The notes beneath the pieces are model-generated. The model saw nothing but the letters and a program-made list of their open reading frames with translations, did no database searches and was not told the origin of the DNA. The position numbers and the translations under genes are program-made. Positions 44,799-55,300 of a stretch of 64,000 nucleotides of DNA are shown piece after piece (within the stretch, counting starts at the first letter, position 1; each line of letters starts with the position of its first letter). The stretch spans positions 3,426,994 to 3,490,993 of the forward strand of contig NZ_CP004387.1 in the NCBI RefSeq assembly GCF_000299335.2, read 5' to 3'. The DNA comes from Isoalcanivorax pacificus W11-5. GTDB taxonomy: Bacteria; Pseudomonadota; Gammaproteobacteria; Pseudomonadales; Alcanivoracaceae.

Positions 44799-47700
44799 TC
44801 AGTACCGCAACCCGATCTTGAGCTGCCCGCCATAATCCCGCACGGTGTCGCCGGTGCGCGCCGTGCCGCTCAGGCGCACGCTGAAGCCATCGTGGGTGAG
44901 CAGGTCCACGCCGGCCGTGATATCCAGCAGGGTGTCGTCGAGCTGATCGGATACCGTGAAGGCGCCCACCCCGCCCGGCGCCGCCGCCAGCGCCACCGAG
45001 ATTGATGGATCATCCCCGGAGAGCAGACGGGTGGCACCCACCTGCGCATAGGGGCGCAGCAGCGCACTGCGTCCCAGGCCAAGTTCACCGCCCAACTCCA
45101 GCGCGGGCGACAGCGAGACATAAGTATGGCGGTCACCGCTGACACGCAACGCCAGTGGGCCACCCTGTTCGGTGTAGCCGGAATACATCATGTGCGTCAT
45201 GCCCAGCCCGAGCATCGGCTTGAGGTAGAGATTGCCAAATTCAAACGCATGGCTGGCCATGCCGTTGACCGCCAGGTAGCGCAGCCGCTGGGTGGCTTCC
45301 AGATGCTGCACCGGCTGCCCCGGCATGGAGACAGTGCGCACCACGTCCATGTTGGCGAGCGCACCGGAGAACGACGACGACAGCACGCTGTTGCCCCAGC
45401 GCGCCTTCAGCACGGCGCCCAGGTGGAAGCGGGTGCCGTCGCTTTTCATGCTGTCGCCGGCGTTGCCCTGCACTTTGTCGAAGCCGACACCAAAGCCGGC
45501 GAAGAACCGTTCCTGCCGGTCCAGCGCGGCCTGGATGCCGTAGGCGAATGCCGTGGTGTCCTGGCGTGACTCGGGCAGGTCGTCCGTTTCATCGCGCCGG
45601 GAGGTTTCACGCTGGAGGCTCATCCAGGCACATTCCTGCTCCGCGACATAACGATAGGCGCCGTCGCTGCTCCGGCAACTGAGCATCTTGCGCGCGAAAT
45701 TCATGCCCGCGAACAGCGTCGTGGCCTCGTTGGCCTGATAGGCGGAAGGCAGCATCTGCCGCACTGCCTGCTGATAGCTTTCGGCATCTGGCAGGTAAAA
45801 CAGGCTGGTGACGAAGGGCGCCAGCGTGTCCGACCCGCCCGCCGTCTGAATCGCGTTGATGTGGCCGCCCAGTGCCTGCTGGTTGCCGGTCAGGCCGTCG
45901 ACCTGAAAATCAATGCCGTAGTCGAGTTGCAGTGCGGTGTCGCCAACCAAACGGTAATCGAACTGGATCACTGCGGATTCCGGATGCAGCAGCGTCAGGC
46001 CGGCATTTGCCAAGCTGGTCTGAGACTCGGCCAGCGTCACCGAATACTGGCCGGGCTTGAGCTGGCTGACGTTGTGGACATGCAGATCAACGTCGCCGGC
46101 CAGCACGATATCGCCAGTGGCGTTCAGGCGGTCCGCCTCATCGGCCCCGCCGGAACGGGCCAGGTCCAGGTCCAGCCCGAGCGTGCCGTCACCGCTCTGC
46201 GCAAAACGGCCCGTCAGTTCGGTGGTCAGGATGGCCCCGGCACCGCCGATTTCCACCCGGCCTTCGTTGGACAGCGTATTGCCGGCGCCCAGGTCCACGG
46301 CGCGCCCGGTATCGAACTGCGCACTGCTGAAATTGTTGAAGGCATTGGTGCCCTCACCGAGGTCCACCGAGCCGATGATCAGGCCGTGATTATCGACAGT
46401 GGTGTGTCCGCCGCTGAGGCCAATCTCGCCGTGGCTGCCACTGGCATAGATGGCCAGGCCACCCTGCACCCCGTCGGCGGTGAGAATCGTGCCTTCGTTG
46501 GTCACGGTATTGTTGCGGCCATCGAGCAGCCAGACTCCAATGCCGACATATTCGGCATAATCGGCCGGGTCATCGCGCACCACCTGGCTGCGACCGCCGC
46601 GCACCACGCTGTCCGCGCCGGCAATCGTGATGGTGATGTCGCCACTGTTGGCCCGGTCCACCGAGTCGTCCTGACCCAGGTCACCATCGCTGCCCAGCGC
46701 CGCGCTGTGCGCCATGATGCCCACCGCGCCCAGGCCACGCTGCGGATCGTCCGCCGTGCCGTCTTCATCCTCCAGCAGCGCCGCCATCAACACCTGGCCG
46801 CGCACCAGCACATCCACATCACCGGCCACGCCCTTACCGCCACTGCTCTGCGCAAAAATACCCTGCGCCGCGTTGCCGCTGGCGAGGACATTACCGTCCA
46901 CCTCGACATTGACGCCGCCGCCGTTGCCCGCATCACCATTGGAGCCGATATGCCAGGACAGCATCGACAGCACCGGCCCCTCATTGCCCAACTCGCCGCG
47001 CACACCGCCACCACCGCCGACGGACTGCGCAAACACGCCCGCGCTGCTGTCGCCGTGGGTGAGGATATTGCCGTCCACCGACACATCCACCGCGCCACCG
47101 TGGCCGCCATTACCCGCGTCACGCCCAAACGCCAGCCCCAGGCCGATGCCGACACCAAACGCCGCCTCAATGCCACTGCCCATGCCGTCGCCGACATCGC
47201 CCAGGTGACTCAGCACGCCGGACGCGAACATGCGGTCCACGTTGCCGGCCATGCCACCACCGCCGCCCACCGACTGGGCAAAGATGCCGTGGCTGGCCAC
47301 CGCGAGTGTCTCGATGGTGCCGCCGCCGAGTTGCGCGACGTCGACACGCCCACCATCACCGCCGGCACCCCCTTCACCGCCGACACCGACCTTGCCCACG
47401 GCACCGATCACGGCCTTGCCGCCGACGCCACCACCGCCGCCCACTGACTGGGCAAAGATGCCGTTGGAATTGGCACCGGAAGTGAGAATCTCGGCGGCGT
47501 TCTGCGCCAGCACATCGCCGCCGTTGCCGCTGGCGCCACCATTGCCGCCCACCACGACACTGATGTCCTGATAAATCGGGGTATAGCTTTTCAGCGGTGG
47601 CCCGCCCTCGACACCGTTCACGCCATTGCCGCCGCTGCCGCCACCACCACCCACCGACTGGGCAAAGATGGCATCGGCGGTATCGCCCAGCGTGACCAGC

Positions 47701-50700
47701 GTGCCGGTGTTGATCACCTCGACAGCATCGCCATCGCCGCCGGCACCGCCAAAGCCGCCCACCGTCACGGCCAGGGCCAAATTATTGTTGCTGCGGTCGC
47801 AGGCCAGCGGCACCGTACAGACACCGCCAAACACCACGTTCATGGTGTTGGCACGGCCACCGATACCGCCACCGCCGCCCACCGACTGGGCGTAAATGCC
47901 ATAGCCGCCCATGCCGGCGACATACTCGACGCCGTCGATCTCGGTCAGGCTCCCGGTGATGATGCTGCCGCTGTTCACCACCTTCACCGCGCCGGCATGA
48001 TTGCCACTGCCACCTTCGCCGCCGACCGACGCCGCCAGGTTGTAGGTGGTGGCCTGCGACTGCGAGGTATTGGACAGGCCGAGCAGGCCGGTATAGGCAT
48101 CGCCACCGTCCCCACCGCCGCCACCGATGGATTGCGCCAGGATGCCGATGGCCGAATCATCGTGCACCCGGATGGCCCCGGCGTTGACCACATCCACCCG
48201 GTCACCGTAGCCGCCATCCCCGCCCCAGCCACCAACGCTGCCGGCAATACTCAGCGACTTCTCGTTGCCGGCTTTGCTGATGCCACCGTACACCGCCAGC
48301 CCGCCCTTGCCGCCACCGCCGCCAACGGACTGCGCCTGGATGCCGTGCGCCCCCAGCCCATAGGTAGTGATGCTGCCCGCCGCCAGGTTATCCACCGCCA
48401 CCTGGCCACCGTAACTGCCCTGGCCACCGTTGCCGCCGATGGCCAGGCCGACCTGGCCGGAATAATCCTCGCTCATGACAAACTGCCCTGTCACGGACAG
48501 GCCGCCATTGCCACCGCCGCCACCTATGGACTGCGCCAGGATACCCAGCGAGCCGTCGCCCAGGGTGGTAATGGCGCCGGCATTGCTCACCGTCACCGCC
48601 GACGCAAAGTTGCCGGTGCCACCCTGGCCGCCCACCGACACACCGGCCTGGGCGGCATTGCCCGATACGGTCACAGTGCCCGTGGCCGCGAAGCCGCCGT
48701 TGCCGCCACCACCGCCTATGGACTGCGCCAGGATGCCGTTGGACTGGTTACCCGCTGTGTTGATGGCGGACTGGTTGTCCACACTGACCAGATTGCCCGT
48801 GCCGCCGTCGCCGCCCGCGCCACCAATGGCCACCCCGACGCTGAGGTTGGTCTGCCCGCCGCCGCTGGCCGCCAGCGCCAGCCCGAAGCCGGCGTCACCA
48901 CCGCCGCCGCCGATGGACTGGGCATGAATCCCGTCCGCGCCATCGCCAAATGTCTGCAATACCTCGCCGGTGCTGGTGAGCGCCACCTCACCGCCGTCGC
49001 CCCCGGCACCGCCCTGCCCACCGACCGCCACGGCAAAGCTGGCGCCCTGGCCCAGCGTCAGCGCTGCGGCACCGGCAAAGCCGCCATTGCCGCCACCGCC
49101 ACCCACTGATTGCGCAAACAGCGCGTGTGCACCCTGGCCGGTGCGCACCACCTCGTCATCCACCGTGGTCTGTGTGCCGGTCTGCACACTGCCGGTATTG
49201 GCCAGCAACACCTCACCGCCGTGGCTGGCGGTGCCGCCCCGGCCGCCGATGGCCACCGAGGCACCTGCCGCCGGCACGTTCTCCACCGAGATCGCCAGCG
49301 TGGCCGACACCGCCGAGCCGCCGTTGCCGCCACCGCCGCCCACCGACTGCGCCAGCACGCCATACCCCAGATTGCCTTCGGTGATGACGGTGCCATGGTT
49401 TTCCAGCGACACATCGCCACCGTCACCGCCGCCACCGCCCGAGCCGCCCACGGCGGCAGCGGCCGACAACACCCCCACGGCGCCACTCAGCGCGAACCCG
49501 CCGTGGCCACCCCCGCCGCCCACCGACTGCGCCATCAGGCCGGTGGCAGACTCTCCCAGAGCCTGGATCAGGTTGTAATTCACCAGCCCGACCGCGCCGG
49601 CGTTACCACCGCCACTGCCGCTGCCACCCAGCGCCACCGATACCGAACCACCGCCAAGACTACCGCTGATCGCCATGCCGCCATTGCCGCCCCCGCCACC
49701 CACGGACTGCGCGAACACGCCATGCGCCCCTTCGCCCTGCGTGGCGATCTGGTGCGCATTCGCCACCTCGCCGATCCGCACCGACACATCACTGGCGTGC
49801 CCGGCCTGCCCACCGCCACCGCCGAGGCTGACACTGCCGCTCACACTGCCGGTGGTCACCACTGCGGCAAAGCCGCCGTCACCGCCGCCGCCGCCCACCG
49901 ACTGCGCCAGCACACCGAAGGACTGCGTACCTTGCGTGGACACATCACCGAGCAGGCTAACCGCCACCTCGCCGGCATCGCCCCCCTGGCCGCCACTGCC
50001 CCCCAGCGCCAGCCCCATCGCATAACCGCCGCTGACCGAGGCACTGATCGCACCACCGCCGCTACCACCGCCGCCACCCACGGACTGGGCAAAGATGCCG
50101 TGCGCATGGTCGCCGCCGGTCAGCACCTCACCATGCTGATTGATCGTGACCGCCGCCGCATCGCCGCCCTGGCCACCACTGCCGCCCAACGCCACGCTGG
50201 CACTGAAGCCGGGGTCCACCGAGCCGGCCACCGCCAGCCCGCCATTGCCACCACCACCGCCGATGGACTGTGCCTGGATACCGTGCGCCCGCGCGCCGGA
50301 CGTCTCGATCACACCGGCGATCAGGTCCGCCAGCCCCTCGCCGGACGCCAGCGCATTGATCAGTACATCATTGCCGTCACCGCCCAGCCCGCCATCACCG
50401 CCGACCGCCACCGAGCCGCTGGTGCCGCCCGAAACAGCATTGCCGCCGTTGCCGCCGCCACCCCCGATGGACTGCGCCAAGATGGCCGTGGCCCCTTCGC
50501 CCTGGGTGCGGATCACACCCGCGTTATTGACCGTGACCAGATCACTGCCGCCTCCGGAGCCACCGCTGCCGCCCACGGAAAAAAGCCCGCCAGCACCGCC
50601 GCCATCACCGCCACCGCCGCCAATCGACTGGGCAAAGATGCCGATGGCGTTCTCGCCGCCGGTGAGGATGGTGCCGGTGTTGATCACCGTCACCTGATTG

Positions 50701-51911
50701 CCGCTGGATTCGCCACCACCGTTGCCGCCCACCGCGACCAATCCGCCGGAACTGCTGCCCTTGCCGGCGCCCGCGCCGGTGCTCAGGGCGTAAATGCCGT
50801 AGGAAGCCTCACCGTGGGTGGTGATCTGCCCGTGGTGAATCACGTTGACCAGGCCGGCGTTACCGCCATTGCCGCCGGCACTGCCCAGCGCAACCGAACC
50901 GGAGGAAGACCCGCCACGACCACCGTTACCACCACTGCTGCTGGCCAGCACCCCATAGCTGCCCGCGCCGAAGGTTTCGATCACCGAACTGCTGCTCAGC
51001 AGCACACTCACCTGCGCACCGTGCCCTCCATTGCCACCCCGGCCGGCACTGGAATAAAACGCCCCGAATGAACCACCGCCGTTGCCGCCCTGGCCACCGA
51101 GGCTGACCGCACGGATACCGTGCACACCGTCGCCGCGCACGGTAATGGCGCCACGGTGGTTGACCGCCACGGACCCGGCGTTGCCGCCGGCCCAGCCGCC
51201 ACGGCATTTGGTATAGACGAGGTAGGAAGTACAGCCGCCGTTGCCACCCTTGCCACCGCTGGAGACGGTAGTGATGCCGTCGGCATCGACGGTCTCGAAC
51301 GAGGCCCGGTTATCGACCGTCAGGCTGCCGGTGAGGGCACCGCCGCCATCGCCCAGCGCGACCTCTTCTTCCAGCAGGTATTCCGCCAGCGCGTCGCCGT
51401 CGCCAAAAGACCGCAGCGTGCCACTGTCGTTGGCCAGTGAAAATGCGTCATTGGGCAGCAAGCGCACATAGTAGCCATCGATCAGCACCGGCTGGCCCTG
51501 GTCATCCGCCAGCACCGTCCATTCCGGTGTCGGCTCTTGCTCTGCACCATCACCGTCATGATCCAACTGGACCGTGTTGTTGCCGAACTCTGTTTCACGC
51601 ACCTGATCGGTGCCGTGCAGGCCGGTCTGGCGCAGGAATATGCCGGTCTGTCCCGGCTCCACCGGCGTGCTGCCATCGCCTCCCGGCTCGACGACGATTT
51701 GCCTGATGGCGGAGTTGTCCTCGCGGATGCCCTCCACCGGCACCCCGGCACACGTCATGTCGGCGCCTTGCCGCGTACAGTCCGCCACCACGGCAGGGCT
51801 GCCCAGCAGCAGTAACATTACGATTGCGAAACCGAAACAACGCGCAGAGAAGACGGCGCCAGCTATCAAGCAGATGTGCAGGCGCTGCCGCGCACGATGA
51901 ACATGACTCAT
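44799..51911 (-). CDS. Giant Gly-rich autotransporter (type Va)
   Basis: A 2370-residue surface protein. It begins with an extended signal sequence (basic stretch, then FGFAIVMLLLLGSPAVVA). The passenger (about residues 50-2080) consists of beta-solenoid-like repeats of roughly 50-90 residues. Each ends in a motif of the form G-[IV]-x-AQS-[IV]-GGGGG-x-GG; I count 19 exact AQS-[IV]-GGGGG copies plus one variant (AQSSGG) and three divergent forms at the start. The last 270 residues form the autotransporter barrel, ending in IGLRY. I start at ATG 51911, where AAGGGGA lies upstream and the signal fits; the open frame continues upstream through a G10 tract. The likely role is adhesion or aggregation. 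It lies between two halves of the acetate regulon. Confidence 0.9.
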   Translation of the reverse strand: MSHVHRARQRLHICLIAGAVFSARCFGFAIVMLLLLGSPAVVADCTRQGADMTCAGVPVEGIREDNSAIRQIVVEPGGDGSTPVEPGQTGIFLRQTGLHGTDQVRETEFGNNTVQLDHDGDGAEQEPTPEWTVLADDQGQPVLIDGYYVRLLPNDAFSLANDSGTLRSFGDGDALAEYLLEEEVALGDGGGALTGSLTVDNRASFETVDADGITTVSSGGKGGNGGCTSYLVYTKCRGGWAGGNAGSVAVNHRGAITVRGDGVHGIRAVSLGGQGGNGGGSFGAFYSSAGRGGNGGHGAQVSVLLSSSSVIETFGAGSYGVLASSSGGNGGRGGSSSGSVALGSAGGNGGNAGLVNVIHHGQITTHGEASYGIYALSTGAGAGKGSSSGGLVAVGGNGGGESSGNQVTVINTGTILTGGENAIGIFAQSIGGGGGDGGGAGGLFSVGGSGGSGGGSDLVTVNNAGVIRTQGEGATAILAQSIGGGGGNGGNAVSGGTSGSVAVGGDGGLGGDGNDVLINALASGEGLADLIAGVIETSGARAHGIQAQSIGGGGGNGGLAVAGSVDPGFSASVALGGSGGQGGDAAAVTINQHGEVLTGGDHAHGIFAQSVGGGGGSGGGAISASVSGGYAMGLALGGSGGQGGDAGEVAVSLLGDVSTQGTQSFGVLAQSVGGGGGDGGFAAVVTTGSVSGSVSLGGGGGQAGHASDVSVRIGEVANAHQIATQGEGAHGVFAQSVGGGGGNGGMAISGSLGGGSVSVALGGSGSGGGNAGAVGLVNYNLIQALGESATGLMAQSVGGGGGHGGFALSGAVGVLSAAAAVGGSGGGGGDGGDVSLENHGTVITEGNLGYGVLAQSVGGGGGNGGSAVSATLAISVENVPAAGASVAIGGRGGTASHGGEVLLANTGSVQTGTQTTVDDEVVRTGQGAHALFAQSVGGGGGNGGFAGAAALTLGQGASFAVAVGGQGGAGGDGGEVALTSTGEVLQTFGDGADGIHAQSIGGGGGDAGFGLALAASGGGQTNLSVGVAIGGAGGDGGTGNLVSVDNQSAINTAGNQSNGILAQSIGGGGGNGGFAATGTVTVSGNAAQAGVSVGGQGGTGNFASAVTVSNAGAITTLGDGSLGILAQSIGGGGGNGGLSVTGQFVMSEDYSGQVGLAIGGNGGQGSYGGQVAVDNLAAGSITTYGLGAHGIQAQSVGGGGGKGGLAVYGGISKAGNEKSLSIAGSVGGWGGDGGYGDRVDVVNAGAIRVHDDSAIGILAQSIGGGGGDGGDAYTGLLGLSNTSQSQATTYNLAASVGGEGGSGNHAGAVKVVNSGSIITGSLTEIDGVEYVAGMGGYGIYAQSVGGGGGIGGRANTMNVVFGGVCTVPLACDRSNNNLALAVTVGGFGGAGGDGDAVEVINTGTLVTLGDTADAIFAQSVGGGGGSGGNGVNGVEGGPPLKSYTPIYQDISVVVGGNGGASGNGGDVLAQNAAEILTSGANSNGIFAQSVGGGGGVGGKAVIGAVGKVGVGGEGGAGGDGGRVDVAQLGGGTIETLAVASHGIFAQSVGGGGGMAGNVDRMFASGVLSHLGDVGDGMGSGIEAAFGVGIGLGLAFGRDAGNGGHGGAVDVSVDGNILTHGDSSAGVFAQSVGGGGGVRGELGNEGPVLSMLSWHIGSNGDAGNGGGVNVEVDGNVLASGNAAQGIFAQSSGGKGVAGDVDVLVRGQVLMAALLEDEDGTADDPQRGLGAVGIMAHSAALGSDGDLGQDDSVDRANSGDITITIAGADSVVRGGRSQVVRDDPADYAEYVGIGVWLLDGRNNTVTNEGTILTADGVQGGLAIYASGSHGEIGLSGGHTTVDNHGLIIGSVDLGEGTNAFNNFSSAQFDTGRAVDLGAGNTLSNEGRVEIGGAGAILTTELTGRFAQSGDGTLGLDLDLARSGGADEADRLNATGDIVLAGDVDLHVHNVSQLKPGQYSVTLAESQTSLANAGLTLLHPESAVIQFDYRLVGDTALQLDYGIDFQVDGLTGNQQALGGHINAIQTAGGSDTLAPFVTSLFYLPDAESYQQAVRQMLPSAYQANEATTLFAGMNFARKMLSCRSSDGAYRYVAEQECAWMSLQRETSRRDETDDLPESRQDTTAFAYGIQAALDRQERFFAGFGVGFDKVQGNAGDSMKSDGTRFHLGAVLKARWGNSVLSSSFSGALANMDVVRTVSMPGQPVQHLEATQRLRYLAVNGMASHAFEFGNLYLKPMLGLGMTHMMYSGYTEQGGPLALRVSGDRHTYVSLSPALELGGELGLGRSALLRPYAQVGATRLLSGDDPSISVALAAAPGGVGAFTVSDQLDDTLLDITAGVDLLTHDGFSVRLSGTARTGDTVRDYGGQLKIGLRY

Positions 51912-52054
51912 GACGTCCCCTTCCCACTGTCCATGCGAAAGGGGATGGCCGTGCACAGCAACCCGACACACAGGTCTGCGCCTGTCTCTCGGGTCACCCT
52001 GTCGCATGGCCGGCAAGGCAGCCTGCCATGTCCACGGCGACCGCTGTCTGGCCG

Positions 52055-52070
52055 CCCCCCCCCCAAAAAA
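52055..52070. repeat. C10-A6 homopolymer tract in the autotransporter leader
   Basis: Ten Cs (52055-52064) followed by six As (52065-52070), read as T6-G10 on the coding strand, lie about 145 bp upstream of the autotransporter ATG. The tract is inside the open frame that extends upstream of the chosen start. Such runs commonly change length by slippage and switch surface-protein expression. Confidence 0.8.
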
Positions 52071-52075
52071 CGCCC

Positions 52076-52104
52076 ATTTAACAGAGGTGTTGACGCGCGC
52101 CCAA
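52076..52104 (-). promoter_or_regulatory. Weak sigma-70-like promoter candidate for the autotransporter
   Basis: On the minus strand TTGGGC (52099-52104) and TTAAAT (52076-52081) are 17 bp apart. The match to consensus is modest (3 of 6 and 4 of 6). If used, transcription would start at or just before the T6-G10 tract, placing that tract in the 5' leader. Confidence 0.3.
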
Positions 52105-52144
52105 TTACCAGAACTAGGTATTTGGCGGCCATGAGGGTTATGAA

Positions 52145-52258
52145 CAGGCTGTTGAAAAACAGCCTGCACTGACGGCTCAATCAAAATAAAACGCGATAAG
52201 CGATTGATTTTACTGACGGCCGGATTAGGCCGTCAGCACAGACTGTTTTTCAACAGTC
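52145..52258. repeat. Nested hairpin cluster between the autotransporter and CrbS-like genes
   Basis: AGGCTGTT-GAAA-AACAGCCT (52146-52165), CTGACGGCC-GGATTA-GGCCGTCAG (52213-52236) and GACTGTT-TTTC-AACAGTC (52241-52258) are three perfect hairpins. The first and last also pair with each other over CTGTTGAAAAACAG (52149-52162 with 52243-52256). A related TTTTCAACAGCCTG recurs at 56214-56227. Between 52259 and 52355 I see nothing further. Confidence 0.7.
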
Positions 52259-52355
52259 AGTTAAAACATCCAGCTCGCGAGCACAGCACGCAACGGTAGA
52301 TACCAGAAGCCCGACCAGGGTCGGCGCATCATTGGCAAGTCTTGGTCCGATCTGC

Positions 52356-55300
52356 TCAAAGCCCCGTCAGCGCGTTATACAGCGCCTGCGCATCCACCGG
52401 CTTCTGCAGAAATCCAAGCCCCTGGTCCTGCGCCCGCTGCCGCACCCGGGGATCATGGTTGGCGGTCATCAGCACCGCCGGCACGGCATCATCCCAGCGT
52501 GCATCCAGCGCCGTCACCACGTCGAAACCGTCTTCGTCGTCGAGTTGATAATCCACCAGCAGCATGTCCGGCACGGTGCCGTCGGCCAGCAGTGCCTCGG
52601 CCTCGGCCAGTGAGCGGGCGCACAGCACATCACAGCCCCAGTCGCCCAGCAGCGCGGCGATGCCGGCCAGGATGGTGCTGTCGTTGTCCACGCACAGCAG
52701 CCGCATGCCGTCCAGGCGGCGCGGCGCAAACGACGGCGGCGGCGTCTCCACCGGGCGCACGGTCTGGGCATCCGCCAGCGGCATGGTGACGCTGAACACC
52801 GTGCCCTGCCCCGGCCAGGAGCGCACCGACAGCTCAAAGCGCAGCAGTTTGCAGATGCGTTCGGCAATGGCGAGGCCCAGCCCCAGGCCGTTGCCGTGCT
52901 GCTCGCTGTTGGGCAGGCGGCGGAATTCGCGGAAGATTTCCTTCTGCTCGGCCGGGTCGATACCACTGCCGGTATCCCAGACTTCAATGCGCACCGCACC
53001 CGGCAAGCGCCGGCAGCCGAGCAGGATGCGGCCTTCACGGGTGTAGCGCACCGCATTGGCGAGCAGGTTCTGCAACACGCGCCGCAGCAGTTTTTCATCG
53101 GTGAAGACCAGCGCGTCGCACGGCACCCAGTGCAGCACCAGATTGCGGGATTCCGCCAGCACCGAGAATTCACCGGCCAGGTTGGCCAGCAGGCGCTTCA
53201 GCGGCAGCGGTCGTTCATCCACCGGCATGGCGCCGGTATCCAGGCGGCTGATGTCCAGCAGATCACTGATCAGCCCTTCGGCGGCTTCCAGCGCGCCGCT
53301 GATATTGGCCACCATTTCCCGCGCGCGCGGGACATCATCCAGCGTGTCGGCCTGCATGCGCTGTTGCAGTGAGGAACAGAACAGGTGCGCCGCATTCAAG
53401 GGTTGCATCAGGTCGTGCCCGGCGGCAGCAAGAAACAGTGTCTTGCCTTGGTTGGCGCGCTGTGCTTCGGCAATCGCGTGTTGCAGGCGCTCGTTCACTT
53501 CCGACAGACGCCGCGTGCGGTCGGCGACGATCTGTTCCAGGTTTTCGTTGATTTCGCGCAACACCCATTCGTCGCGCTTGCGCGCGGTAATGTCGAGGAA
53601 GGTGCTGACAAAGCCGCCGCCGGGCATCGGCATACCCGACACCTCCACCACCGTGCCGTTGGGCAGCACACGCTCGAAGTTGTGCGCCGACCCTTCGCGC
53701 AACAGCGTCACCCGCCGGCCAACCTGCTCATGCAGGTCACCTTCGCCGTAAAAACCGCGCTGGGCGTTGTAGCGGTACACGTCGGCAATCGGCCGGCCAA
53801 GGCGGATCAGCCCTTCCGGGTAATCGAACAAGCGTTCGTAGGCACGGTTCCACGCGACGATATTAAGATCGCGATCCACCACGCAGATGCCCTGGGAAAT
53901 GGTTTCGATGGTGGTACGCAGCAACTGGTGGTTGAACTGGATCAGTTGGGACGCTTCATCCATGATGCGCGCCACTTCGTGGCGGTCGGCTTCCTGTTTT
54001 GTCAGCAAAGTGCCGAGCAGGATGCGCGCGGAACTCGCCCCCATGGCCCCGGCCAGCAGCCGTTCGGTGAAGCGCACCAGGTGCAGCGGCGCCGGCAATT
54101 CCGGCTGCCAGAAAAATTGCTGTTTGTCAGCGTGCTCGCGAAACAGCACTTCCGCACGGTAGGCGCCCAGGCAGCGGCCGGCCAGATCCAGCAGTTCACC
54201 CTGGCTCACCAGCCCGGAGGTGCCGGCATCACGCCACCAGTCCAGCGGCATGTCGACGAACAGCGTCGCCTGTGACTGGTCCAGCGCCGAGGGCCGCGCA
54301 CGGCGCGAGAACCAGATGTAGGCCAGGGTGTTCAGCGACAGGCTCCAGATCACCCCGTGCGCCAGCGGTGTCAGCCCTTGCAGGCCGAACAATTGCTGCG
54401 GCCGCAGCACGCCGAACCCGAGCAGCCCTTCCCTGTTCAGCATCGCCACCCATTGCGGGTCCGCAATGGCCGGCAGCAACAGACAGAATGCCCACACCAC
54501 GATGCCCACCACCAGCCCGCTCGCCGCACCGCGCACCTGCCCGCCACGCCAGTACAGGCCGCCGAACAGCGCCGGGGCGAACTGCGCCACCGCCGCGAAT
54601 GACAACAACCCGATGCTGGTCAGGCGCACGTAATCCACCATCAGCTGATGGAACAGGAACGCCAGCAGCAGGATCAGCACAATCGCCAGCCGACGCAGGC
54701 TGCGCACATTGCTGCCAAGCTCTTCCAGGTCATCGCGCAGGTTCACGCGGCGGCGCAGCCACAGTGGCAACAGCACTTCGTTGGTGACCATGATTGCCAC
54801 GGCGATGGTGGACACAATCACCATGCCGGTCGCGGCCGCGATGCCGCCAATGAACACCAGCAGCGTCAGCCAGCCCGGCCCTTCCATCATCGGCAGGGTT
54901 AGCACATAGACGTCGGCATAGGCGGCAAACTGCGGCTGGCGGATCAGGCCGGCCAGTGCAATCGGCATCACCAGCACAGCAAAGATGGCAAGATAGGCCG
55001 GCAGCACCCAGCGCGCCGTGCGCAGGTGTCGCAGATCGTTATTCTCCACCACCGCCGCGTGGAACTGGCGCGGCAGGCAGACAATCGCGGCCATCGCCAG
55101 CAGCATCTGCGCGATGAAATCCTGTTCAGGCCAGCCGATGGCAAACAGGTCTCCGGCGAGGGAGGCCACGGTCTCGTCGGTGAAGAAACCCAGCGGCCCC
55201 TCGAACACATAGAACAGACAGAACACGCCGACCGCGATATAGGCCACCAGCTTGATGAACGACTCAAAGGCCACCGCCAGCATCAGCCCGGACTGGTGTT

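Noticed and set aside
45861-47447. Long plus-strand frames antisense to the autotransporter gene
   Set aside because: The Gly-rich repeats create long Pro/Ala/Thr-rich antisense frames; they reflect the repeats and not real genes.
44799-51911. CRISPR-like direct repeats
   Set aside because: The repeated DNA is in frame with the AQS-[IV]-GGGGG protein repeats, with variable spacing and coding content, not a CRISPR array.
51912-52184. Autotransporter start at the far upstream ATG (52184)
   Set aside because: It would place a basic, Pro-rich stretch and the G10 tract before the signal sequence; ATG 51911 has a good ribosome site and a normal extended signal peptide.
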